Below the pieces are notes generated by a model that ran no database searches, was not told where the DNA came from, and saw nothing but the letters and a program-made list of their open reading frames with translations. This document shows, piece by piece, positions 53,767 to 61,996 of a DNA stretch of 64,000 nt; the first letter of the stretch is position 1; each line of letters opens with the position of its first letter. Origin of the DNA: JAWXUE01 sp044432925 (GTDB lineage Bacteria > Bacillota_I > Bacilli_A > Acholeplasmatales > Anaeroplasmataceae); NCBI GenBank assembly GCA_044432925.1, contig JAWXUE010000003.1, positions 1 through 64,000 on the forward strand, given 5' to 3'. The position numbers were made by a program, and so were the translations under genes.

Positions 53767-55719
53767 ATGAAAATAAATCCAATAAATTATTCATTAGGAA
53801 AATACAATTTAAACAATTTTGAAGAGGGTAATAAATATAATTATTTATTATCAAATGGTCTTGGAGGTTTTAGTAGTTTAACATCTATTTCTTCTTGTGC
53901 TAGATGTGATCATGGTTTATTAATAGCAGCAAAAGTTGCTCCTAACTTTAGAACTCATTTAGTTAACAACGTTGATGATTTTGTTACTATAAACAATAAA
54001 GAATATAAATTATCTTCACAAGAATTTGCTAATAAATCTAAAAATTATAAATGTGACTTATTAGAGTTTTCTTTTTGTTATCTTCCAAAATGGGTATATC
54101 AAATAGAAGGACTAGAAATAATAAAAGAATTAGTTTTTATCCATAATACTAATACTGTTATTATTAGATACAAAGTATATTCTCACCAAAAGACAAATGC
54201 TAAACTATCTATCACTCCTTTGTTACGTTTAACTAATAAAGATGATTTCCCTAAATCAAATAATACCTTTGTTACAACAAATACTAAGGTTACTAATAAA
54301 GAAACTAAAATAGATTTACATTATTCTTACACTGGTACTACAATAGAAAATATAGGATTTGATGATGATTTATTTTTCTCTTATGACTCTAGAGATGGTA
54401 GAACTAGTATTGGTAAAAATGTAAAACAATTTACTATTGAAAATCAGATATCAAAAGAATTTGAAGAATTTTATGTTGTCTTCTCTGATAAAAGAATTAA
54501 GAGTTATAATGAATATACTGTAGATAAAGAGTTTGAAAAAGAAATTAATAGACAAAAGAAATTAATACAACAAAGTAATATAGAAGATCCTTATGGTCAA
54601 TCACTTGTAATAGCTTCTGATAAATATATTTCTAAAAGAGATTCTACAAATGGAAAAACAATAATGGCTGGATTCCCTTTCTTTGCTGATTGGGGTAGAG
54701 ACACAATGATTGCTATGATTGGGTGTACTATTTCAACAAAAAGATTTGAAGATGCTAAAAGTATTTTTAGAACATTTAAAGAATATGAAAAAGATGGAAT
54801 GATGCCTAATATGTTCCCTGAGGGTAATTCAAATCCTTTATATAATACAGTTGATGCATCATTACTATTCTTTGAGGCTTTATATAAATATTATGAGGAA
54901 ACTAAAGATTTAGAGTTTATAAAAGAAATGTATTCTACTATGCAAAATATAATTAAGTTTTATAAACAAGGTACTTCTTTTCATATAAAAATGGAGGATG
55001 ATTATTTAATATCAGCTGGTAGTGATTTAGAACAATTAACTTGGATGGATATTAGATTTGGTGATATCCTCCCTACTCCTAGACATGGTAAACCTGTAGA
55101 GATAAATGCTTATTGGTACAACGCTTTAATTATTACCGATAAATTTGCTAAATTACTTAATATAGATGAAGAGTATACTACATTAGCAAATTACGTTAAA
55201 GATTCGTTTATAAGCAAATTTTATAATAAAGAATTGAAGTGCTTAAGAGATGTATTATCTAATACAAAAGCAGACAATCAAATTAGATTAAATCAAGTAT
55301 GGGCTTTATCTATTTCACATACAATGATTAGTGATTCTATGGCAGAAGAAATTTTAGGTACTATTTATTCAAGATTGTTTACTCCTTATGGTTTAAGAAG
55401 TTTATGTACACAAGATGCTGAGTTTAAAGCTAATTATGGTGGTTCTCATTATAATAGAGATATGAGTTATCATCAAGGTACAGTATGGGCCTTCCCTTTA
55501 GGGGCATATTATTTAGCATTATTAAAATACTTCCCTAATAAAAAAGAAATGGTATCAAGATTACTTTCTTATACTAAGTCAACTTTATTTGAAGGTAGCT
55601 TAGGACAAATAGCTGAGATATTTGATGGACTAACACCTAATTATAGTAGAGGTTGTTTTGCTCAAGCTTGGAGCGTATCAGAAATACTAAGAGTTTATGA
55701 AGAATTACAGAAGGATTAA
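53767..55719 (+). CDS. Glycogen debranching enzyme (amylo-alpha-1,6-glucosidase, GH133)
   Basis: 650 aa, no signal peptide. N-terminal beta domain starting LLSNGLGGFSSLTSISS (a hallmark of the bacterial GDE N domain) and a C-terminal (alpha/alpha)6 barrel with GFPFFADWGRDTMIAM, ISAGSDLEQLTWMD and PHGLRSL-like TPYGLRSL. It removes alpha-1,6 stubs from limit dextrins in the cytoplasm, complementing GlgP. Monocistronic with its own promoter, RBS AAAGGAG and a terminator at 55709-55735. Confidence 0.94.
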   Translation: MKINPINYSLGKYNLNNFEEGNKYNYLLSNGLGGFSSLTSISSCARCDHGLLIAAKVAPNFRTHLVNNVDDFVTINNKEYKLSSQEFANKSKNYKCDLLEFSFCYLPKWVYQIEGLEIIKELVFIHNTNTVIIRYKVYSHQKTNAKLSITPLLRLTNKDDFPKSNNTFVTTNTKVTNKETKIDLHYSYTGTTIENIGFDDDLFFSYDSRDGRTSIGKNVKQFTIENQISKEFEEFYVVFSDKRIKSYNEYTVDKEFEKEINRQKKLIQQSNIEDPYGQSLVIASDKYISKRDSTNGKTIMAGFPFFADWGRDTMIAMIGCTISTKRFEDAKSIFRTFKEYEKDGMMPNMFPEGNSNPLYNTVDASLLFFEALYKYYEETKDLEFIKEMYSTMQNIIKFYKQGTSFHIKMEDDYLISAGSDLEQLTWMDIRFGDILPTPRHGKPVEINAYWYNALIITDKFAKLLNIDEEYTTLANYVKDSFISKFYNKELKCLRDVLSNTKADNQIRLNQVWALSISHTMISDSMAEEILGTIYSRLFTPYGLRSLCTQDAEFKANYGGSHYNRDMSYHQGTVWAFPLGAYYLALLKYFPNKKEMVSRLLSYTKSTLFEGSLGQIAEIFDGLTPNYSRGCFAQAWSVSEILRVYEELQKD

Positions 55720-55735
55720 TTTCCTTCTTTTTTTA
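55709..55735 (+). terminator. Terminator of the GH133 gene
   Basis: The stem AGAAGG / CCTTCT overlaps the stop codon and is followed by TTTTTTT. Confidence 0.75.
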
Positions 55736-55736
55736 T

Positions 55737-55772
55737 ATAAAAATAGTTACTAAACTTAATTAGTAACTATTT
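55737..55772 (-). terminator. Terminator of the glgP operon
   Basis: A 13-bp perfect stem (55741-55753 with 55760-55772) ends in a short T-rich run on the minus strand, 5 nt past the glgP stop. Confidence 0.8.
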
Positions 55773-55777
55773 TATTT

Positions 55778-58132
55778 TTATTTAATTTTTGTTTTTGTTA
55801 ATTTCCAAATATCAGTATTATACTCTTCAATAGTTCTATCACTACTAAAGAATCCACTATTAGCTGTATTAGCAATAGACATACTTAACCATTTTGTTTT
55901 ATTTTTATATAAATCATTTAATTTAGCCTGAGCCTCACGATATCCTTTGAAGTCGTGTAATACAAAGTAACGATCTTGATTTAATAAGTAATCTTTAATT
56001 GCACTAAATTCATTTTCATCAAAGAATCCATTACTAAATAACTCTAATAAGTCATCAGTTTCTTTTTCACCATTGTAAATTCTAAATTCATTATTTTTTT
56101 CATAAGTAGTAACTTCATCAGCTTTTAATCCGAATAATACAACATTATCTTCTCCGACTAATTCACTAATCTCAACATTAGCTCCATCAAGTGTACCTAA
56201 TGTAATAGCACCATTCATCATGAATTTCATATTACCTGTACCAGATGCTTCTTTTGAAGCAGTTGAAATTTGTTCTGAGATATCACAAGCAGGGAATATT
56301 AATTCAGCTTTAGAAACATTATAATTCTCAACAAATACTACTTTTAATAATTTATTAACATCATTGTCGTTATTAACTTTATTAGATAATACATTAATGA
56401 ATCTAATTATTTCTTTTGCTAATACATAACTTGGTGCTGCTTTAGCTCCAAAGATAAATGTATGAGGGTGATAATTTTGTTTAAACGTTTCATCAGTTTT
56501 TAATTTGTTATATACATATAAAATATATAAAGCATTTAATAATTGTCTTTTATACTCATGTAATCTTTTTACTTGAATATCAAAAATAGAATTAGGATCT
56601 ATTTCAATTCCTTGTTTATCTTTAATGAAATTAGCTAAAGCAACTTTTCTTGCTTTTTTCATTTTAGCAAATTTATTTTGTGCTTCTTTATTATTAACTA
56701 ACTTATTTAATTTAGTTAAATTAGTTGGTTTTTCAATCCATCCAGGTGCATATTCATTTAAGATTTCAACTAACTCAGGATTTGTATGATAACACCATCT
56801 TCTATGAGTAATACCATTTGTTTTATTATTAAACTTAGTTGGATATAAATCGTTAAATGGCTTTAACTCGATATTTTTTAAGATATCAGTATGTAGGGAT
56901 GCTACACCATTAACACTAAATGAACATACTACAGCTAAATGAGCCATATGTAATAATCCATTATTGATAATTAATAATTTTTCTTTATTTGGATTGTTAG
57001 CAATTTGTTTTTCAAATTTTTCGTTTATTACTACAACGATATCATATAATCTTGGGAATAAATTTTCAAATAAGTTAATATCCCATTTTTCTAATGCTTC
57101 TGCTAAGATTGTATGGTTTGTATAAGCACAAGTATTAGTTGTAATTTCTAATGCTTTATCAAATGACATACCTTCTTCATCCATTAAAATTCTCATTAAT
57201 TCTAAAATTACTAAAACAGGATGAGTATCATTTAATTGAAAACATAAATGTTCTGCAATATTTTCTAAAGTTTTATGCATTGCTTTATGTTTTCTACAAG
57301 CATATACCACACCAGCTGCACTAAAGAAATATTGTTGTTTTAAACGTAACTCTTTTCCTTCATAAGTTGAATCATCTGGATATAATTGTCTATCAATTTG
57401 TTTAATTTTATCAAATGAAGTTAAATCATTTGTTTTACCGTAAGGCTCAGCAGACCACATTTTTAAAGTATTAACTACTTTATTATTTGCACCTACTAAA
57501 GGCATATCATAAGGTACTGCAGTAACAAACTCTTGGTTTTTATAACTTACTTTACCATTATCATAACTTACTTCTCCAAAGAAAGGAATAACAACACTAT
57601 TAGCATCATCTCTTACTTCCATGTATGATTTGTCTAACCAGTAGTCAGGAGCTTCTTCTTGTTTATTATCAATAATATTTTGAATAAAGAATCCTTCTTT
57701 ATATCTAATAGTATTTCCATGAACAGGATAACTTAAACTAGCAGCACTATCCATAAAACAAGCAGCAAGTCTTCCTAGACCACCATTACCCAGCCCAGCA
57801 TCTCCCTCTTCATTTTCTAATTTATTAAGATCAATTTTCAATTCTTTTAATCCTTCTTTAATAACACTATGAACACTTAGGTTATAAATATTACTAGTAA
57901 ACATTCTTCCCATTAAAAACTCCATTGAGAAATAATATACTTCTCTTGAATTTTTATTATTTAACTTCTTTTTAGTTTTTAACCAATCTTCAGATATTTG
58001 TCCTTTAACTAATTCTGATAATGCATGAAATTGCATTGATGCATTAGATTGTTTAAATTCAATAGCATATAATTCTTCTACTTTATTTACAAAAGCAGAT
58101 TTAAAATCTTCTTTGTTTAAAAATAATTCCAT
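55778..58132 (-). CDS. glgP: Glycogen/maltodextrin phosphorylase (GT35)
   Basis: 784 aa PLP enzyme that releases glucose-1-phosphate from alpha-1,4-glucan ends in the cytoplasm. GNGGLGRLAACFMDS, QLNDTHP, VKRLHEYKRQ and the PLP lysine in GTGNMKFMMNG (about residue 634), followed by ITLGTLDGANVEI, are intact. Last gene of the RDD-amylase-DUF1189-glgP operon, 14 nt after the DUF1189 gene. Confidence 0.97.
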   Translation of the reverse strand: MELFLNKEDFKSAFVNKVEELYAIEFKQSNASMQFHALSELVKGQISEDWLKTKKKLNNKNSREVYYFSMEFLMGRMFTSNIYNLSVHSVIKEGLKELKIDLNKLENEEGDAGLGNGGLGRLAACFMDSAASLSYPVHGNTIRYKEGFFIQNIIDNKQEEAPDYWLDKSYMEVRDDANSVVIPFFGEVSYDNGKVSYKNQEFVTAVPYDMPLVGANNKVVNTLKMWSAEPYGKTNDLTSFDKIKQIDRQLYPDDSTYEGKELRLKQQYFFSAAGVVYACRKHKAMHKTLENIAEHLCFQLNDTHPVLVILELMRILMDEEGMSFDKALEITTNTCAYTNHTILAEALEKWDINLFENLFPRLYDIVVVINEKFEKQIANNPNKEKLLIINNGLLHMAHLAVVCSFSVNGVASLHTDILKNIELKPFNDLYPTKFNNKTNGITHRRWCYHTNPELVEILNEYAPGWIEKPTNLTKLNKLVNNKEAQNKFAKMKKARKVALANFIKDKQGIEIDPNSIFDIQVKRLHEYKRQLLNALYILYVYNKLKTDETFKQNYHPHTFIFGAKAAPSYVLAKEIIRFINVLSNKVNNDNDVNKLLKVVFVENYNVSKAELIFPACDISEQISTASKEASGTGNMKFMMNGAITLGTLDGANVEISELVGEDNVVLFGLKADEVTTYEKNNEFRIYNGEKETDDLLELFSNGFFDENEFSAIKDYLLNQDRYFVLHDFKGYREAQAKLNDLYKNKTKWLSMSIANTANSGFFSSDRTIEEYNTDIWKLTKTKIK

Positions 58133-58146
58133 TATAATTCTCCTTT

Positions 58147-58962
58147 TTATTTTGTTGGTAATTCTAATTTATTTTTTCCTACTTTTAATAATGTTAATAC
58201 AGCTATTCCACCCATCATAAAGTTCATTATAACTGGTGTAAAAGCAAATCCTCCGAATAAACCTATAATAAATACAATAACACTTGGTAGAGTCATTGAG
58301 AATACTAATATTTTACATATTTCTTTGTATGATAAGAAATGTGAGAAACGATATTTTAGAAACCCTAAAATAACTGCCATTAATGCTATCATAATAATAT
58401 ACATAGCAAAGTTTGTACTTACATTTACTAAGATAGAGAATAATGTTATGAATGGGTAAAATGCTTTTTCTAACCCAGTGAATAAAGTAGTGTACAATGT
58501 TTCATCAAACCTCAGCGAGGAAAAATGAATATCTTCAGTAAATGAATTGTAATTCCCAACCATCATACTACCATTACTATCATAGTATTCTGTTGATGTA
58601 CGTTTTAATACTAGTGTAGTATTTTCAACACTTTCAAACTCATCGTTATAATCTATAACTAATGTAAAAGTATCAAATTCATACACTTCTAAAACGAAGT
58701 CATCATCTACTCTAATACCTGCTGTACCTACTTTAACTACTTTAGAATCATATAAATCAAATCTAGCCTCATCATTATATGCTTCGCTAATAAACCCTAA
58801 TTTAAAGCCTTTTTCTCTTACTATCTCTAAATTATGTGGTAATAAACTTATTGTTGCTACTAAAATAAAATATATTAAAACTTTAACAATACTTTCATCT
58901 TTTAAACTATAAATACCTTTTATAGAATATAAAGAATTTTTGAAATACTTAACTAAAAACAT
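58147..58962 (-). CDS. DUF1189-family membrane protein (YvdJ-like)
   Basis: 271 aa. One helix near residues 28-42 (VLIYFILVATISLLP), an extracytoplasmic domain of about 120 residues, then four C-terminal helices. The N-terminus (YFKNSLYSIKGIYSLKDESIVKVLIYFILV) fits DUF1189, a family found in Firmicutes maltodextrin clusters (B. subtilis YvdJ). Function unknown; a role in maltodextrin use is suggested only by location. Start and preceding stop overlap by 1 nt (TAATG). Confidence 0.8.
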   Translation of the reverse strand: MFLVKYFKNSLYSIKGIYSLKDESIVKVLIYFILVATISLLPHNLEIVREKGFKLGFISEAYNDEARFDLYDSKVVKVGTAGIRVDDDFVLEVYEFDTFTLVIDYNDEFESVENTTLVLKRTSTEYYDSNGSMMVGNYNSFTEDIHFSSLRFDETLYTTLFTGLEKAFYPFITLFSILVNVSTNFAMYIIMIALMAVILGFLKYRFSHFLSYKEICKILVFSMTLPSVIVFIIGLFGGFAFTPVIMNFMMGGIAVLTLLKVGKNKLELPTK

Positions 58963-60488
58963 TATACCAACCTCGCTAACTCATCTTCTGTTAATTCAAA
59001 TATAATTGTTGAGAATGTATCTACACTTAAGTTTGTTGTATCGTTTGTTTTATAAATAGCATTACTTAAATTTAAATTTGAAATATCTAATTTATTTTGA
59101 TAAGGATTATGAATTATTAAAAGGTTTTGACCTTCAAATGTTCTTATAAAAGATGTTGCAAAGTTAAAATCTAAATTTGTTTTTTGAAAATCATTTCCAA
59201 ATTTTAATGCTTTATTTGTATTTCTAATATTAATCATATTTTTATAATGATTATATAAAGAATTCTCATCTTCTTTTTGTACTAAATAAGAATCTACATT
59301 ATCATCTATATTAGTAGTAATCCAGCTTGTTTGAGATTCTAGTCCTGTTTTTAAAGGAAGTCTTCTATATTCATCCCACACAGTACCATAACCAGGTAAG
59401 TTTGTACCTTCTTGTCTATAACCATTTTGTCCTAATTCATCACCATAATAAATAAACGGACTTCCTGGTAGTGTTAATAACATATCAGCTATTAACTTTA
59501 ATTGTTTATCATAAAATTCACTATTTTGATTTAGTTCATATGAAATACGATCTAAGTCATGGTTAGTTGCAAATGGAGAATCTATAAAATCATAATTATA
59601 TTGACTTATTTGTTTGTAATTATTTAAAACTACATTAGAATAAGAATCAGCTCCACTACCTGAGGCAACATCTAATATCTTCTCTCTTAAATCAAAATTG
59701 AATGCTGAGTCTCCACCTTTAAAGAATTGACTACTCATTAAATTAGAATCTAATACTTCTGATACTATAAAGAAATCTTCATCATATTTTTGAAACTCAG
59801 TTCTCATTCTTCTAATAAAATCATTACTCTTAGCAATTGCTGCTGTAGCATTAAGTTGGTTTTCTTCTATTTGAAAGAAATGTTTAGCTGCATCTAATCT
59901 AAATCCACCTACACCCATATCAATATAATATTTACCAATTTCAATTATTTCATTAAATACATCATCATTTCCTAAATTTAAATCTGGCATACCTGAACCA
60001 AAATAATTATAAGGATTACCATTAATATATACATAATAATCTCTATATTTTGAATTAGGATCTTGTGAATCAATAAACCATTGATGTTCATTAGATGAAT
60101 GATTTACAACAAAATCCATCATGACTTTTATGTTATTATTAGTTAATACTTTAACCATTGATTTAAATTCTTCCATAGTACCATAATCTTCATGTACATC
60201 CATATAATCATATACATCATAACCATGATAACTATTAGAAGCATTTACTGGCATAAACCAAATACCTTCTATACCTAAATCAGTAAAATAACTTACATTA
60301 TCTTCTATACCTTTAAAATCACCTATACCATCGCCATCTGAGTCAAATGAACTGCGTACAAACAATTCATAATAAACAATATTGTTTGAATACTGTGCAC
60401 TTAATTCTTCCATTTCATTATTTGTTTTACTACAACCGCTTAATAATATCGTACCTGTTAGTAAAGACAACATTAATAGTTTTTTCAT
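58962..60488 (-). CDS. Alpha-amylase-type lipoprotein (GH13)
   Basis: 508 aa. Signal peptide with lipobox LSGC (Cys19), so it is membrane-tethered and acts outside. GH13 blocks: DSDGDGIGDFKGI (calcium-binding type), DFVVNHSS, nucleophile Asp in GFRLDAAKHFF (about 196), acid Glu in IVSEVLDS (about 241), and ATNHDLDR (about 308). It hydrolyses alpha-1,4-glucans into importable dextrins; the exact product is unknown. It overlaps the RDD gene by 4 nt (ATGA) and the DUF1189 gene by 1 nt. Confidence 0.94.
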   Translation of the reverse strand: MKKLLMLSLLTGTILLSGCSKTNNEMEELSAQYSNNIVYYELFVRSSFDSDGDGIGDFKGIEDNVSYFTDLGIEGIWFMPVNASNSYHGYDVYDYMDVHEDYGTMEEFKSMVKVLTNNNIKVMMDFVVNHSSNEHQWFIDSQDPNSKYRDYYVYINGNPYNYFGSGMPDLNLGNDDVFNEIIEIGKYYIDMGVGGFRLDAAKHFFQIEENQLNATAAIAKSNDFIRRMRTEFQKYDEDFFIVSEVLDSNLMSSQFFKGGDSAFNFDLREKILDVASGSGADSYSNVVLNNYKQISQYNYDFIDSPFATNHDLDRISYELNQNSEFYDKQLKLIADMLLTLPGSPFIYYGDELGQNGYRQEGTNLPGYGTVWDEYRRLPLKTGLESQTSWITTNIDDNVDSYLVQKEDENSLYNHYKNMINIRNTNKALKFGNDFQKTNLDFNFATSFIRTFEGQNLLIIHNPYQNKLDISNLNLSNAIYKTNDTTNLSVDTFSTIIFELTEDELARLV

Positions 60489-60943
60489 TCTACCCCTCTT
60501 TTCCTTAAACTTTGTGGTTTATTTAAATAATCATCTTTATAAGTTTTTCTTGTATTTAAATCTATAACTGTAGTTTTAAATAATTTATCATGTAATGCTT
60601 TGTTTTGAGATTTCTCATCCATTACAAAAACACAAACTATTAAATATAACCCTCCTGTAGCTATACTTAATATAACTTTAAACATATCTCTAAATATTAA
60701 TTTAAAAAGATTAGCATCTGTCATATCAGAATTAACTACTTTTGTTTTTTGTATTCTTTTTCCAAATGTTTGACCTGGTGAAAAAATATAAGGTACTAAA
60801 TAAACACCTATCATTATTACTACTAATAATATTTGTCTAAGTGTAGTAGAAAATGGTAAACCTATTAATAAAAGAATAAGTAAAAATGTTAAACTTGTAT
60901 CTATCGAGAATCCTCGAACTCTTTTTTCGAATGTTGGGAACAA
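60485..60943 (-). CDS. RDD-family membrane protein (TTG start)
   Basis: 152 aa. RDD-type start (EKRVRGFSIDTSLTFLLILL) and three or four hydrophobic helices, with GQTFGKRIQKTKVVN between them as in the family. RDD proteins are small membrane proteins of mostly unknown function. The start codon is TTG at 60943; GGAGG 7 nt upstream decides it, and no ATG fits. First gene of the amylase-DUF1189-glgP operon, with a perfect operator 66 nt upstream. Confidence 0.85.
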   Translation of the reverse strand: MFPTFEKRVRGFSIDTSLTFLLILLLIGLPFSTTLRQILLVVIMIGVYLVPYIFSPGQTFGKRIQKTKVVNSDMTDANLFKLIFRDMFKVILSIATGGLYLIVCVFVMDEKSQNKALHDKLFKTTVIDLNTRKTYKDDYLNKPQSLRKRGVE

Positions 60944-61008
60944 AATATCGCCTCCTATGATACTTTAATTATACCAACATACTTATTAATTTTCTTTATG
61001 AAAAGTGA

Positions 61009-61022
61009 TGTAACCGGTTACA
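61009..61022. promoter_or_regulatory. Perfect palindromic LacI-type operator upstream of the RDD-amylase-glgP operon
   Basis: TGTAACCGGTTACA is fully symmetric and matches TGWAANCGNTNWCA. It overlaps the stop codon of the choline-kinase-like gene. Confidence 0.7.
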
Positions 61023-61863
61023 TCTTTATCATTTTATATAGTTCTTGGGCTGTTTTAAGGTATTTTATAGATATTTGTTCAAAATCAATATTTAAACTTT
61101 TGCTTAATCCTATCTCGTGTTTATACAAAGCAACATTGTGCCATTGTAAACATTGAAATAATCTATTTAAAATTAATCTATTCATTTCTTCATTAGTAGG
61201 TTCTTTTTTTAAGTATGAATTTAATAATTTAATAGCATCATTGAAATCTACATTACCAAAACACGCTATATCATAATATGGATCATTATTAGCACTATAC
61301 TCCCAATCTAATAAATATAATTTATTTGACTGAACCCAATTAGACTTTTGAGAGTCTCCATGACAAAATACTAGTTTTATATCTTTAAATTCATTTAATT
61401 TATTAAATAAATCATTTTTTAATTCATGATATTCATCAGTATGTTTAGTATTTACTAAAGATTCATAATATGATAATCTTTCTTCTTTATCATAATCATT
61501 TACAGCACTTAATCCACTTGTATGTAGTTTTCTTAGAGAGTTAGCAACTTCTTCATAGTCAACAACAACATTTGTTAAGTCTTCACCTTCAATAAAAATA
61601 GACATTTTATGTCCATTAGATATATTTAAATATAAATTTTTACAATTTAAATCTAATTTACTAACAATTTCAATGTTATTTTTTTCAACAATTCTATTTA
61701 TAAAAACTTCACTGTTTGCTCCTGGTATTCTGTAAGTATATAAATTATTTTCAATTTTAATTAGATATGTATAATTACTCATTCCACCTGTAAATCTTTT
61801 AATTACTTCAACTTTTTTATTAATATTTTTTTCAATAATATCTTTAGCTTCAAGTAAATCCAT
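61018..61863 (-). CDS. Choline/thiamine kinase-like phosphotransferase (APH fold)
   Basis: 281 aa. Glycine loop TGGMSNYTYLI, catalytic VFCHGDSQKSNW (Brenner-type HGDxxxxN) and metal-binding DWEYSANNDPYYDIACF are those of LicA/choline-kinase proteins. It phosphorylates a small alcohol with ATP; choline, ethanolamine or thiamine are options. ATG 61863 is preferred over GTG 61866 (AAGGAG 8-9 nt upstream). It lies inside the glucan locus and shares an operator-bearing divergent region with the neopullulanase; the metabolic link is unclear. Confidence 0.85.
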   Translation of the reverse strand: MDLLEAKDIIEKNINKKVEVIKRFTGGMSNYTYLIKIENNLYTYRIPGANSEVFINRIVEKNNIEIVSKLDLNCKNLYLNISNGHKMSIFIEGEDLTNVVVDYEEVANSLRKLHTSGLSAVNDYDKEERLSYYESLVNTKHTDEYHELKNDLFNKLNEFKDIKLVFCHGDSQKSNWVQSNKLYLLDWEYSANNDPYYDIACFGNVDFNDAIKLLNSYLKKEPTNEEMNRLILNRLFQCLQWHNVALYKHEIGLSKSLNIDFEQISIKYLKTAQELYKMIKM

Positions 61864-61921
61864 CACTCTTCTCCTTCCTCTATATATTCTAATTTTATAG
61901 TATTTTTTTACAAAATAAAGA

Positions 61922-61935
61922 GGTAATCGATTACA
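61922..61935. promoter_or_regulatory. LacI-type operator between choline-kinase-like and neopullulanase genes
   Basis: GGTAATCGATTACA has one mismatch to TGWAANCGNTNWCA. It lies at about -35 of the extended -10 TGATATAAT (61948-61956). A weaker AGAAAGCGTTTGAG follows at 61970-61983. Confidence 0.6.
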
Positions 61936-61947
61936 TGTTTTTTTATG

Positions 61948-61956
61948 TGATATAAT
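61948..61956 (+). promoter_or_regulatory. Extended -10 promoter of neopullulanase
   Basis: TGATATAAT, with the operator lying over the -35 position. Confidence 0.6.
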
Positions 61957-61996
61957 GAATTTGTAAAAAAGAAAGCGTTTGAGAAAGGTTAAAACG

